Part shown: in pieces, positions 1 to 6,263 of the stretch
Position numbering within the stretch: the first letter of the stretch is position 1
How the letters are laid out: every line of letters begins with the position of its first letter
Source: Anaerolineae bacterium
GTDB lineage: Bacteria; Chloroflexota; Anaerolineae; B4-G1; SLSP01
DNA: 6,883 nucleotides
Direction: 5' to 3'
NCBI GenBank assembly: GCA_016927095.1
Contig: JAFGNI010000402.1
Coordinates: forward strand, 1 to 6,883
Notes under the pieces: generated by a model
The model's input: only the letters and a program-made list of their open reading frames with translations
Told to the model about the DNA's origin: nothing
The model's database searches: none
Position numbers and translations under genes: made by a program

Positions 1-459
1 ACCCGTCCAGGCAATGTCGGCATCCGTGGGCAGGGGTTCGCCCTCCCTCGTCCACCAGTTCCTCACCTGTCGCTGGTAGATAATGGGAACCTCCACGGTG
101 CGACCATCCGCATAGTGAAGGACATAATCTCCGATCCGAGTATCCTGGTCAGTCTCCCCGACAGCGCCGTGTAGGAAGTGCAGCCTGCGGCCTTGGTGAT
201 TGACTTTGATCCCCTCGACAACTGAGGGGAAATCGCGTCCTTTCGCTGGGGTCGTTGCCTGGCCTGCCAGCTGGATGACCCCACGCATATCAAAGGCTGC
301 CTCAGCAAAGACCTGGACGCCCTGAGGCAAGGCTGCCAGGTTGCCCCCTGGCACACCAACCCAATCCTCGTCCAGAGAGGCTGTGTAGTATGCTGTCAGA
401 TCGATCAGATCTCGATTGGCTTGCCGGCTTCTCTCTACGATTGCGTGCTTGCTCTGCAT
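1..459 (-). CDS. Conserved domain protein of unknown function, 3' end beyond window
   Basis: The frame is open from an ATG at 459-457 to the window edge (153 codons, no stop), so the C-terminus is missing. An AGGAGA ribosome site lies 6 nt upstream of the ATG. The protein starts MQSKHAIVERSRQ. Residues about 18-150 resemble, from memory, an uncharacterised domain common in Planctomycetes and Verrucomicrobia. Its usual pattern is a LDLT.YY segment, then P.GNLAALPQGVQVF, then FD.RGVIQLAG, LHFLHG, RIGDY..HYADGR and VP.IY...VR.WW, and all of these are visible here. No signal peptide or membrane segment is seen in the visible part. The alternating hydrophobic pattern suggests a beta-sandwich and perhaps ligand binding, which is inference. 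It follows the DeoR-type gene on the same strand by 31 nt, so co-transcription is likely. Codon choice is less GC-biased than in the permease: 12 of the first 30 codons end in A or T, against 4 of 30. I do not know its function. Confidence 0.82.
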   Translation of the reverse strand, partial: MQSKHAIVERSRQANRDLIDLTAYYTASLDEDWVGVPGGNLAALPQGVQVFAEAAFDMRGVIQLAGQATTPAKGRDFPSVVEGIKVNHQGRRLHFLHGAVGETDQDTRIGDYVLHYADGRTVEVPIIYQRQVRNWWTREGEPLPTDADIAWTG

Positions 460-465
460 CAACTT

Positions 466-471
466 TCTCCT
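466..471 (-). promoter_or_regulatory. Ribosome binding site of the left-edge gene
   Basis: AGGAGA on the minus strand, 6 nt before the ATG at 459-457. It fixes the start of the left-edge gene and supports its reality, since the competing minus-strand frame at 359-63 has no such site. Confidence 0.75.
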
Positions 472-490
472 GACATATTGGACATATTGG
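472..490. repeat. 9-bp perfect tandem repeat between the two minus-strand genes
   Basis: GACATATTG occurs twice head to tail (472-480 and 481-489) plus one further base. The pair fills most of the 31-nt gap between the DeoR-type stop codon and the next ribosome site. It is AT-rich against its surroundings. It could be a small slippage duplication or a protein-binding site; the sequence alone does not decide. Confidence 0.8.
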
Positions 491-1291
491 TTATGAGGCA
501 ACGAGGACCTGGGGTCCCTGGGCCCGGATGGCCTCCACATCGTCGTGGCGCGCAGCGGCATCCGTGATGAGAGTATGCATCACGGATAGCGGGGCAAGAG
601 TGTAGAGGGAGACTCTATTGATCTTGGTGTGGTCGGAGATAACGATCAGCTGCCCCCCGGCATCAATCATCTTGCGCTTGGTCGCGGCGACAGCCGGGTC
701 GGTGACGGTCAGTCCCACGTCGATAGAGATGCCATCCATACCCATGATGACCTTCGCCGTGCGGAAGCGTCCGATCGTGTCGAGAGCCACCTCGCCCAGC
801 AGCGTCACAAAGCCCCGGTCAAGGAGCCCTCCGGTGACGTAGATCTGCGCATCCGGGATAGCCATGAGATCGGGCAACAGGGCAATGCCGTTGGTGACGA
901 TCGTCAGCCCGCGCTTCGCTCCCAATTGGCGAACGACGTAGACCGTGGTGCTGCCGCCATCAATCATCAGCGCATCTCCGTCGTCCACCAAGGCCGCGGC
1001 GACGCGGCCAATCGCCTCCTTCTCCGCCTGCAGATGCTGCTGCCGGGCCTCCAGAGGCAGCTTGGCGGCGATCAGCCGCCCGCCAAGCCCGTCGGCGAGG
1101 ATGGCCCCACCGTGAGTACGCTTGAGGATGCCCCGTGCTTCGAGTTCGTTGAGATCGCTTCGTATGCTGGACGGACTCATACCGAACTCGTCAGCCAAGT
1201 CATTGACGTAGACGGCTTGACCAGACATCACCCTCTCGGCAATGGCTTTCTGGCGCTCTGCGCGGAACATTTTGCCGGGTCGATGTTCCAT
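491..1291 (-). CDS. DeoR-family transcriptional repressor
   Basis: A 266-aa protein of normal length for the DeoR family, which represses sugar or nucleoside catabolic operons and is released by a phosphorylated sugar. Residues 9-63 form the N-terminal winged helix-turn-helix: FRAERQKAIAERV, then VNDLADEFGMSPSSIRSDL as turn and recognition helix, then the wing KRTHGGAI. Residues about 80-245 form the DeoRC sensor domain with the phosphosugar-isomerase-like fold. Visible marks are DGGSTT (111-116) at the usual phosphate-binding loop, TNGI (133-136), TGG (153-155), GMDGI..DVGLT (184-195) and SDHTK (219-223). The ATG at 1291 is the first in its frame after an in-frame stop. Met8 is a possible later start, and neither has a strong Shine-Dalgarno. 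A consensus promoter lies directly upstream. The effector sugar cannot be read from the sequence; the only visible downstream partner is the unknown gene at the left edge. Confidence 0.93.
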   Translation of the reverse strand: MEHRPGKMFRAERQKAIAERVMSGQAVYVNDLADEFGMSPSSIRSDLNELEARGILKRTHGGAILADGLGGRLIAAKLPLEARQQHLQAEKEAIGRVAAALVDDGDALMIDGGSTTVYVVRQLGAKRGLTIVTNGIALLPDLMAIPDAQIYVTGGLLDRGFVTLLGEVALDTIGRFRTAKVIMGMDGISIDVGLTVTDPAVAATKRKMIDAGGQLIVISDHTKINRVSLYTLAPLSVMHTLITDAAARHDDVEAIRAQGPQVLVAS

Positions 1292-1296
1292 TTGTG

Positions 1297-1318
1297 CTCA
1301 TTTCATCTCATATTCTCA
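1297..1318 (-). promoter_or_regulatory. Pentamer repeats in the deoR-type leader, possible operator
   Basis: On the plus strand CTCAT, TTCAT and CTCAT lie head to tail (1297-1311), followed by ATTCTCA (1312-1318). They sit between the expected transcription start near 1322 and the ATG at 1291. DeoR-family repressors often bind short direct repeats overlapping their own promoter, so an autoregulatory operator is a fair guess. Function is inferred only. Confidence 0.35.
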
Positions 1319-1328
1319 CGCTTTAATC

Positions 1329-1357
1329 ATTATACGACAGCAAATGGGCGTTGTCAA
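1329..1357 (-). promoter_or_regulatory. Perfect sigma-70/sigma-A consensus promoter of the deoR-type operon
   Basis: On the minus strand TTGACA (1357-1352) and TATAAT (1334-1329) are separated by exactly 17 nt. All twelve positions match the housekeeping consensus. Transcription would start near 1322, giving a leader of about 30 nt before the ATG at 1291. The site lies in an AT-rich patch of a GC-rich window. Confidence 0.88.
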
Positions 1358-1510
1358 CCTTCCGCGCTTGCCGTTCTCCGAGATATGCCTGTGGCAGGAC
1401 AAGACGAATGACGTAGACCGAGACGCGACGCCAGGCCGATGCGCTCGCCAGCCGCCGGCATATCATGGACCATGCGCCATAGGCGAAAGCACGCCCTGGG
1501 CGCACGGTGT

Positions 1511-1516
1511 GGGAGG
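1511..1516 (+). promoter_or_regulatory. Ribosome binding site of the 103-aa membrane protein
   Basis: GGGAGG, 7 nt before the ATG at 1524, which settles that start. The rest of the divergent gap (1358-1510) holds no convincing plus-strand promoter. A TATCAT hexamer at 1461-1466 lacks a -35 partner. An 11-bp palindrome, CATGGACCATG, lies at 1464-1474 and might be an operator. Confidence 0.75.
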
Positions 1517-1523
1517 ATAACAC

Positions 1524-1835
1524 ATGGGAAGTGTGACCGTGGAGCATGTGTTTCTCGCTGTGATTGTCGCCCTGCTGGTCTGGATCACCGGCGGGCGGAT
1601 TGTGATGGGGCTGATGGCGCTGACGAGAGAGAGCGAGCGCCGCTACGATGTCCCGGCGCTGTTCGGCCAGGCCGCCCGCGCTATGGCCAAGCAGTTGCCC
1701 GAGCAGGAGGTTGAGGAGTTGGCCGGCCTGCTAGATGATCTTCAGAAACAGACCACCCCAACGACGTACGAGGCCCTGCTTCTCACATTGCAGGCGCGCA
1801 TCAACGACCGGCTCGCAACGAGCCGCCGCGTCTAG
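1524..1835 (+). CDS. Small single-span membrane protein, partner of the permease
   Basis: A 103-aa protein with a strong ribosome site. Residues about 8-31 form one hydrophobic span (VFLAVIVALLVWITGG, then RIVMGLMAL). A charged stretch TRESERR follows (34-40), which by the positive-inside rule places the C-terminal part in the cytoplasm. Residues 43-103 are predicted helical and amphipathic, with an acidic segment EQEVEELAGLLDDLQ (60-74) and a basic end. I do not recognise the family and no enzyme motif is visible. The stop lies only 9 nt before the GTG of the APC-USP transporter, so the two are almost certainly co-transcribed. A role as a small accessory or regulatory subunit of that transporter is plausible but inferred. 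Confidence 0.85.
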   Translation: MGSVTVEHVFLAVIVALLVWITGGRIVMGLMALTRESERRYDVPALFGQAARAMAKQLPEQEVEELAGLLDDLQKQTTPTTYEALLLTLQARINDRLATSRRV

Positions 1836-1844
1836 GTCCACGCC

Positions 1845-4406
1845 GTGAGCAAACGCAAGCTCAAGCGCCAGCTCAACCTGGCGCAGGTCATTATGCTTGG
1901 CACGGCGGGGACCCTCGCCGCTGAGATCTTCGTCCTGACGGGTCACGCTGCGGGCATGGCCGGTCCAGCTGCCGTCCTCGCCTTCTTGGTCGGCGGGCTG
2001 CTCACCTACAGCGTGGCCCTCAACTACTGCGAGCTGGCTACCGCCTACCCCGTCGCGGGCGGCGCCATGAGCTACGTTCGTGAAGGCTTCGGCAACGGCA
2101 TCCTCTCGTATCTGGTTGGCTCGATGGATGCGATGTCGAGCACGTTCTACGCGGCTCTCTCGGCCGTAGGCTTTGCCTACTCCCTAAAGGTCTTCCTGCC
2201 CGAGCTACCCATCGTGCCGACAGCCGGCGTGGTCATCGGCCTCTTCGGTCTGCTCAACGTGGTCGGCGTCACCAAGGTCGGGAACCTGCAGGTCGTCTTG
2301 GGTGCGGTGCTGCTGGCGGTCTTTGGCATCTACATCGTCGCCGGCCTTGCCGGCCGGCAAGGCTTCTCGATGACGGTCTTCCTCTCCGGTCGCGAGCTCT
2401 TGGCCGGGGGCGGCTTTTGGCTCCCCTTCACCCAGGTCCTGGCCACGATCTCGCTGGTCTACAACGCCTATGTGGGCTTCGAGGTCATCGCGGACGATGC
2501 CGAGGAGGTGCAACACCCCAACCGCACGATCCCCGTCGGCATCTTGGTGAGCCTGACCCTCTGTATGGTTATCTACGTGCTGGTCGGCCTGGTCACGATC
2601 GGCACGGTGCCCTGGCGACAGCTTGCCGGTTCTGAAACGGCGCTGACCGACGCTGTGCGGCAGTTCCTGCCCGCCTGGGGTGTGCCGATGATGGGCGTAG
2701 CCGGTATGATCGCCACCTTGACCTCGATCAACACCGCGATGCTGAGCGCCACGCGTGAGGCCTTCACGCTGAGCCGCGATGGCGTCTGGCCCCGCGTTCT
2801 GGCCAAGCTTAGCCGCTATCGTACGCCCTACGTGTCCATCCTGGGTGTTGCTCTGGTCAGCATCCTGGTCGCGATCATCGGCTTGGTTGATCTGCTGAGC
2901 TACATCTCAAGCGTCGGCTATCTCTTCGTGCTCTTCTGGGGCAGCCTAGCGATGATCCGGCTGCGCAAACGCGACCCCGATATCCAGCGTCCCTTCCGCG
3001 CGCCCCTTTTCCCGGCTACGGCCTACGTCGCCGCTGCCAGCTCAATCCTTATTGTTGCGTTTGCCGACTGGCGGGCCTTGGCGTTCGGCTCGAGCGTGGT
3101 GGTCGCGCTCACCATCACCTACTACGTCGCCCCGCGGCTGACCCAACACCTCGTCACGCAGGTCGAGACGGTGCTGCCCGACCGGGACCTGATCCTGGTG
3201 GCCGCATCGAAGCCGCGGACGGCCCGGAGTTTGGTGCACCTGGCGTCGATCATCGCGCAAGCGAGCGAAGACACCTATATCTGCGTCGTGGCCGTCCAGT
3301 CGGTTGCAAAGCAGTTGGCTTCACTGAGTGCCCACCGCGTGCCGAAGCGCTTGGGCGTTCACGAGCGCGCGCTTCTGGACTACGCGGCGGACAGTGCGCG
3401 GGAGCGAAATGTCGCGCTCTACAGCAAGTCGCGATCCGCCACGAGCGTGGCTCGGGGTCTCCTGGATGAAGCGAGGGAGCGTAACGACCGGGTGAAGCTG
3501 ATGCTGGTCGGGTGGCCTGGCCCTCTGGATGGGAGGATGTTGATCGAGAACCCGGTCAAGGCGCTGCTCCGCAAGGCCCGCACCAACGTCGTGGCTCTCC
3601 TGGACCGTGGGCTCCTTCATGTCGACCAGATCCTCGTGCCCGTGGGCGGCGGGCCACACTCGCGGCTGGCGCTCCGGCTAGCCTACGAGATCGGTGCGGC
3701 TGAATCCGCAACGGTGACCGCGCTGCGGATCGTGCCGCCAGACACCGATCAGGAGGAGCTGGAGGATCAGCAAGGGGTGCTCGAGGAGACGATCGAGGAG
3801 GTGTTGGGCAGTGTCCCACCCAGCTTCCGTCCACAGATCGTTGCGGCAGCGTCGGTACCTGAAGGCATCGTTGCCGAGAGCGAGCGTCAGGCCTATGACC
3901 TGGTCGTGATCGGGGCCTCAGAGGAGTGGGCATGGCGTACACGGCTCTTCGGCTCCGTCGTGGACTGGATCGGGGGTGTGGTGCCGTGCTCAGTGCTCTT
4001 CTGCCGCCGGTACGAGCCGGTGATGATCGCGTGGCTCCGGCGGCGGATGAAGGCGCTTGACCGGACCTATGCCTACGAGCCGAATGGGGGCCGGATCGGC
4101 CTCCCGGATCTGTCCGCCGCCACGGCAGGCGCGGCGGGCGGCAATGGTGCAGGGGCGGTGCGATCTAGACCATCGCCGCAGCCGGCGCAGCTCGAAGACC
4201 GATCGCCGAGCGCACAGCTCGCGAAGCTTATTCTCGAAGCCGGCAGCTCCGGCGACGAGGACGAATATGGGCTCGGCGGCTTCCGGCACGAGCTGGCACA
4301 AGTACTGCGTGCCCGCAGCGCCGCCATCAGCGAAGAGGACGTCGGCACGGCTCTTGAGGTCGCGGCGCACAGTATCCTCCACCCAGCCATGGAGGACGAG
4401 GACTGA
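1845..4406 (+). CDS. APC-superfamily permease fused to two universal-stress (USP) domains
   Basis: An 853-aa inner-membrane transporter. Residues about 10-430 are an APC-type permease with roughly 12 hydrophobic spans. Family marks include CELATAYPVAGGA (62-74), LLNVVGVTKVGNLQ (136-149), VGFEVIADDAEEVQHPNRTIP in two parts (210-230) and SATREAFTLSRDGVWP (301-316). Such proteins import amino acids or polyamines by proton or sodium symport. Residues about 446-586 and 594-722 are two USP-like domains. The second carries G690-x2-E693-x9-G703-S704, a variant of the ATP motif G-x2-G-x9-G-[ST]. A basic helix (726-740), a Gly/Ala/Pro linker (about 748-782) and an acidic helical end (about 788-853) follow. 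In TM1 the usual G-[SA]-G before IF is AAE (25-27), so the substrate may differ from ordinary amino acids. The GTG start at 1845 has only a weak TAGGT upstream, but it sits 9 nt after the previous stop and suits the N-terminus. Substrate not determined. Confidence 0.92.
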   Translation: MSKRKLKRQLNLAQVIMLGTAGTLAAEIFVLTGHAAGMAGPAAVLAFLVGGLLTYSVALNYCELATAYPVAGGAMSYVREGFGNGILSYLVGSMDAMSSTFYAALSAVGFAYSLKVFLPELPIVPTAGVVIGLFGLLNVVGVTKVGNLQVVLGAVLLAVFGIYIVAGLAGRQGFSMTVFLSGRELLAGGGFWLPFTQVLATISLVYNAYVGFEVIADDAEEVQHPNRTIPVGILVSLTLCMVIYVLVGLVTIGTVPWRQLAGSETALTDAVRQFLPAWGVPMMGVAGMIATLTSINTAMLSATREAFTLSRDGVWPRVLAKLSRYRTPYVSILGVALVSILVAIIGLVDLLSYISSVGYLFVLFWGSLAMIRLRKRDPDIQRPFRAPLFPATAYVAAASSILIVAFADWRALAFGSSVVVALTITYYVAPRLTQHLVTQVETVLPDRDLILVAASKPRTARSLVHLASIIAQASEDTYICVVAVQSVAKQLASLSAHRVPKRLGVHERALLDYAADSARERNVALYSKSRSATSVARGLLDEARERNDRVKLMLVGWPGPLDGRMLIENPVKALLRKARTNVVALLDRGLLHVDQILVPVGGGPHSRLALRLAYEIGAAESATVTALRIVPPDTDQEELEDQQGVLEETIEEVLGSVPPSFRPQIVAAASVPEGIVAESERQAYDLVVIGASEEWAWRTRLFGSVVDWIGGVVPCSVLFCRRYEPVMIAWLRRRMKALDRTYAYEPNGGRIGLPDLSAATAGAAGGNGAGAVRSRPSPQPAQLEDRSPSAQLAKLILEAGSSGDEDEYGLGGFRHELAQVLRARSAAISEEDVGTALEVAAHSILHPAMEDED

Positions 4407-4441
4407 GCGGCGTGACAAGCCCTCGCCCACTTACGCTCTGG
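4407..4441. other. Convergent gap between permease and 66-aa gene
   Basis: 35 bp separate the two stop codons. Only weak inverted repeats are present: GAGCG at 4405-4409 with CGCTC at 4434-4438, and GGCG with CGCC inside. There is no T-run. I see no convincing terminator, so transcripts from both sides may read into each other. Confidence 0.5.
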
Positions 4442-4642
4442 CTAGTCTTCGCGCGGTCGGACCGAGATCAACTCGAGGCCAAGGTCGCGGAGCTTGGCCA
4501 GTAGGCCGTAGAGGGCGGCCTGGTCGACGACATCGCCGACCAGGACCGTCTCCTCCGGGGTGTGGGTGAGAGTCAGATCGCCGAACCAGTCGGACCAGTG
4601 GTCGTCGATTCGGCCCCTGACGCGGATCTCAACCGTCGTCAT
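4442..4642 (-). CDS. Small conserved hypothetical protein, 66 aa
   Basis: The protein begins MTTVEIRVRGRIDDHWSDWF, contains DLTLTHTPEETVLVGDVVDQAALYGLLAKLRDLGLELISV and ends PRED. From memory this matches a widespread unnamed family of 60-75 aa soluble proteins in Chloroflexota and Actinobacteria, with the same order of VxGxLDxxWSxWF, then DQAALYGLLxKxRDLGLxLISV. The beta-strand then helix pattern suggests a small ACT-like alpha/beta fold. The ATG at 4642 gives the family's length. Frames opening further upstream overlap the Lnt-like gene and add an atypical basic stretch. A GTG at 4678 overlapping that gene's TGA is a weaker option. The Shine-Dalgarno is weak (GGA). It lies 32 nt after the Lnt-like stop, so it is probably the second gene of that operon. 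Function unknown. Confidence 0.82.
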   Translation of the reverse strand: MTTVEIRVRGRIDDHWSDWFGDLTLTHTPEETVLVGDVVDQAALYGLLAKLRDLGLELISVRPRED

Positions 4643-4674
4643 CGATAGGTCCGTCTTCGGTACCTGCGGTCGCC

Positions 4675-6219
4675 TCACTCCTGAGGGGCAGCGTCGGCCG
4701 CCCTGCGTGCCCTCTCGCGGCGATCGAGCACGCTGGGGTAGAAGGTGAAAAAAGCCATGCCAACCAGGCTGATCCAACCGGTCCAGTCGCCAAGACGATT
4801 GAAGATCGTGCGTCCCGCGCCCAACGGGACATCTGCGACGAGGGCGAAGGCCTCGCCTTCAGGGGCACCGGAGCGCTTGGCCAGGACGCGTCCGTAGGGG
4901 TCGGCAATGGCCGAAGAGAAGGCGACGTCGGCCTTGACCGTCGGCACCCGGTTCTCGAGGGCGCGGAATAGGGTCTGCACGTAGAACATCTTCTCGAAGC
5001 CGGGGATGAAAGTCTCAAGCGTCGAGACGGTAAGGAGTTGGGCTCCCTTGCCCACGAGGATCCGTGCGGAGTCCGTGAAGTTGGCATCGTGGCAGATAAG
5101 GGCACCGAAGCGGCCCAGGGCGGTGTTGTAGATCGGGTAGACGCCGCCGTCGGGGTCGACACCCTCGCCGGGCGGGATGTGGCTCTTGCCGGAGATCGCC
5201 AGGAACTCGCCGACCGGCGTGAGCAAGACGGCCGCGTTCCGGTACTCGGTCTTGCTCCCATAGCCGATGACCAGATGCGCGTTGGACTCGGCTGCCAGGG
5301 CACGAAGCTCTTCTGTGTGTTCGACCTGGGGATCGAAGCCAATCGACAGCTCGGGCCAGACGACCAGTTGGGCCCCCTGTGCTGCAGCGGCGCGGGTTTG
5401 GGCGACTAGGGCGTCGAACCGCGCCAACTCCGGTTCGTCGTCCCAGGTGCCCGGGGTGCGGTAGCCGCTCTGTACAGCCGCCACGCGCACCGTGGCTGCG
5501 CCTGCCGGCGCCGTAGCGAGCAGCACGAGACTGAGCACGATCCAGCCGGCAAGGACACCGCCGGCGATGGCAAGCCAGCGGCGGCTGTCGCGCGCCTCTA
5601 TGGTGGGCGTCTCGCCCCAGACCCAGCGCCTGTCGAAGAGGGTGATGGCGCCCTGCGCCAGCGCGTGGTTGACGAGTACAACCAGTAGGCTCAGGCCGTA
5701 GACGCCGAAGATCGAGACCGGTTGGATCAGCCAGGGCTGGGTGTGCAGTGTGTGGCCGATGAGCCCGTGGGTGCGGACAAGGGGGATCCAGCGGCGGATC
5801 ATCTCGAATCCAACCCAGCTGGCGATGCCCTCGAGGACGAACCACCGGTAGTTGGTCTGCTCGTGGAAGCGCCGTGTCGCCTTGCCGGTCGCGAGATCCA
5901 GCGCAGCTACGGCGACGGGGATCATCTGGAGGAACCAGGTCTGGGGATTGAGGCCGAAGAGCAGCGTGACGAACCACAAGACCCACAAGTCGATGCCAAG
6001 AATCTTAGCCAGCGCCGTCCAATTGTTGGGCATCACCCGGTACTGGGCGAGCAACATCGGCACCAGGCAGATGAAGCCCAGGGGCCAGATATTGAAGGGC
6101 GGGAAGGCCAGGATCAACATGCCTGTGGTCACCAGGCTGAGACCCGCGCCGGTCGCGACCCGGGCCGTCACCGATACGTGAGCCGCGCTTTCGGCTCGAT
6201 AGGCTACTGCTGTGGTCAT
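4675..6219 (-). CDS. Apolipoprotein N-acyltransferase-like protein (Lnt-type CN hydrolase)
   Basis: 514 aa, the usual Lnt size. Residues about 22-240 are a multi-span membrane domain containing Lnt-like LAFPPFNIWPLGFICLVP (37-54) and HTQPWLIQPVSIFGVYGLS (159-177). Residues about 243-465 are the carbon-nitrogen hydrolase domain. The Glu-Lys-Cys triad is E290 in VVWPE, K345 in SGKSHIPPGE and C376 in LICHD. A final span lies near 481-496. Lnt transfers a third acyl chain to the N-terminal cysteine of lipoproteins on the outer face of the inner membrane. Differences from E. coli Lnt: the residues after the catalytic cysteine are HD instead of YE, the Lys to loop-Glu (E352) spacing is one residue shorter, and the usual DAWFG after the third strand is absent (STLETF instead). 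An Lnt paralogue with another amide or acyl substrate is therefore possible. The ATG has a near-perfect ribosome site and a promoter upstream. Confidence 0.88.
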   Translation of the reverse strand: MTTAVAYRAESAAHVSVTARVATGAGLSLVTTGMLILAFPPFNIWPLGFICLVPMLLAQYRVMPNNWTALAKILGIDLWVLWFVTLLFGLNPQTWFLQMIPVAVAALDLATGKATRRFHEQTNYRWFVLEGIASWVGFEMIRRWIPLVRTHGLIGHTLHTQPWLIQPVSIFGVYGLSLLVVLVNHALAQGAITLFDRRWVWGETPTIEARDSRRWLAIAGGVLAGWIVLSLVLLATAPAGAATVRVAAVQSGYRTPGTWDDEPELARFDALVAQTRAAAAQGAQLVVWPELSIGFDPQVEHTEELRALAAESNAHLVIGYGSKTEYRNAAVLLTPVGEFLAISGKSHIPPGEGVDPDGGVYPIYNTALGRFGALICHDANFTDSARILVGKGAQLLTVSTLETFIPGFEKMFYVQTLFRALENRVPTVKADVAFSSAIADPYGRVLAKRSGAPEGEAFALVADVPLGAGRTIFNRLGDWTGWISLVGMAFFTFYPSVLDRRERARRAADAAPQE

Positions 6220-6224
6220 GGGAT

Positions 6225-6231
6225 ACCTCCT
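6225..6231 (-). promoter_or_regulatory. Strong ribosome binding site of the Lnt-like gene
   Basis: AGGAGGT on the minus strand, 5 nt before the ATG at 6219-6217. It is near-complete complementarity to the 16S 3' end and confirms this start. Confidence 0.85.
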
Positions 6232-6263
6232 GTTTGTGTATGCCAGTTGACATCAGCAGCCTC

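Noticed and set aside
63..359. Minus-strand 98-aa open frame starting MVCQGATWQP
   Set aside because: It lies in a different frame inside the longer left-edge gene, has no ribosome site and shows no domain pattern, while the overlapping frame has a good start and conserved motifs.
629..1411. Plus-strand 260-aa open frame opposite the DeoR-type gene
   Set aside because: It is antisense to a clear DeoR protein, its composition is rich in His, Arg and Gln with no fold pattern, and it runs through the promoter region.
1461..1466. TATCAT as a -10 box for the plus-strand membrane protein gene
   Set aside because: Five of six positions match, but the hexamer 17-18 nt upstream (GATGCG region) bears no resemblance to a -35 box, so the promoter of that unit remains unidentified.
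3990..4430. Minus-strand 146-aa frame opposite the permease C-terminus
   Set aside because: No ribosome site or recognisable domain. Its length is explained by high GC antisense to real coding sequence.
4057..4569. Plus-strand 170-aa frame spanning the end of the permease and the convergent gap
   Set aside because: It is rich in Arg, Ser and Pro, overlaps two supported genes, and has no start signal.
4643..4777. Upstream extension of the 66-aa protein to 111 aa
   Set aside because: The added stretch overlaps the Lnt-like coding end, is basic and unpatterned, and the family begins at the internal Met.
5015..5986. Minus-strand 323-aa frame overlapping the Lnt-like gene
   Set aside because: It is a shifted-frame shadow dominated by Arg, Pro and His. 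The overlapping frame has a complete CN-hydrolase triad and a strong ribosome site.
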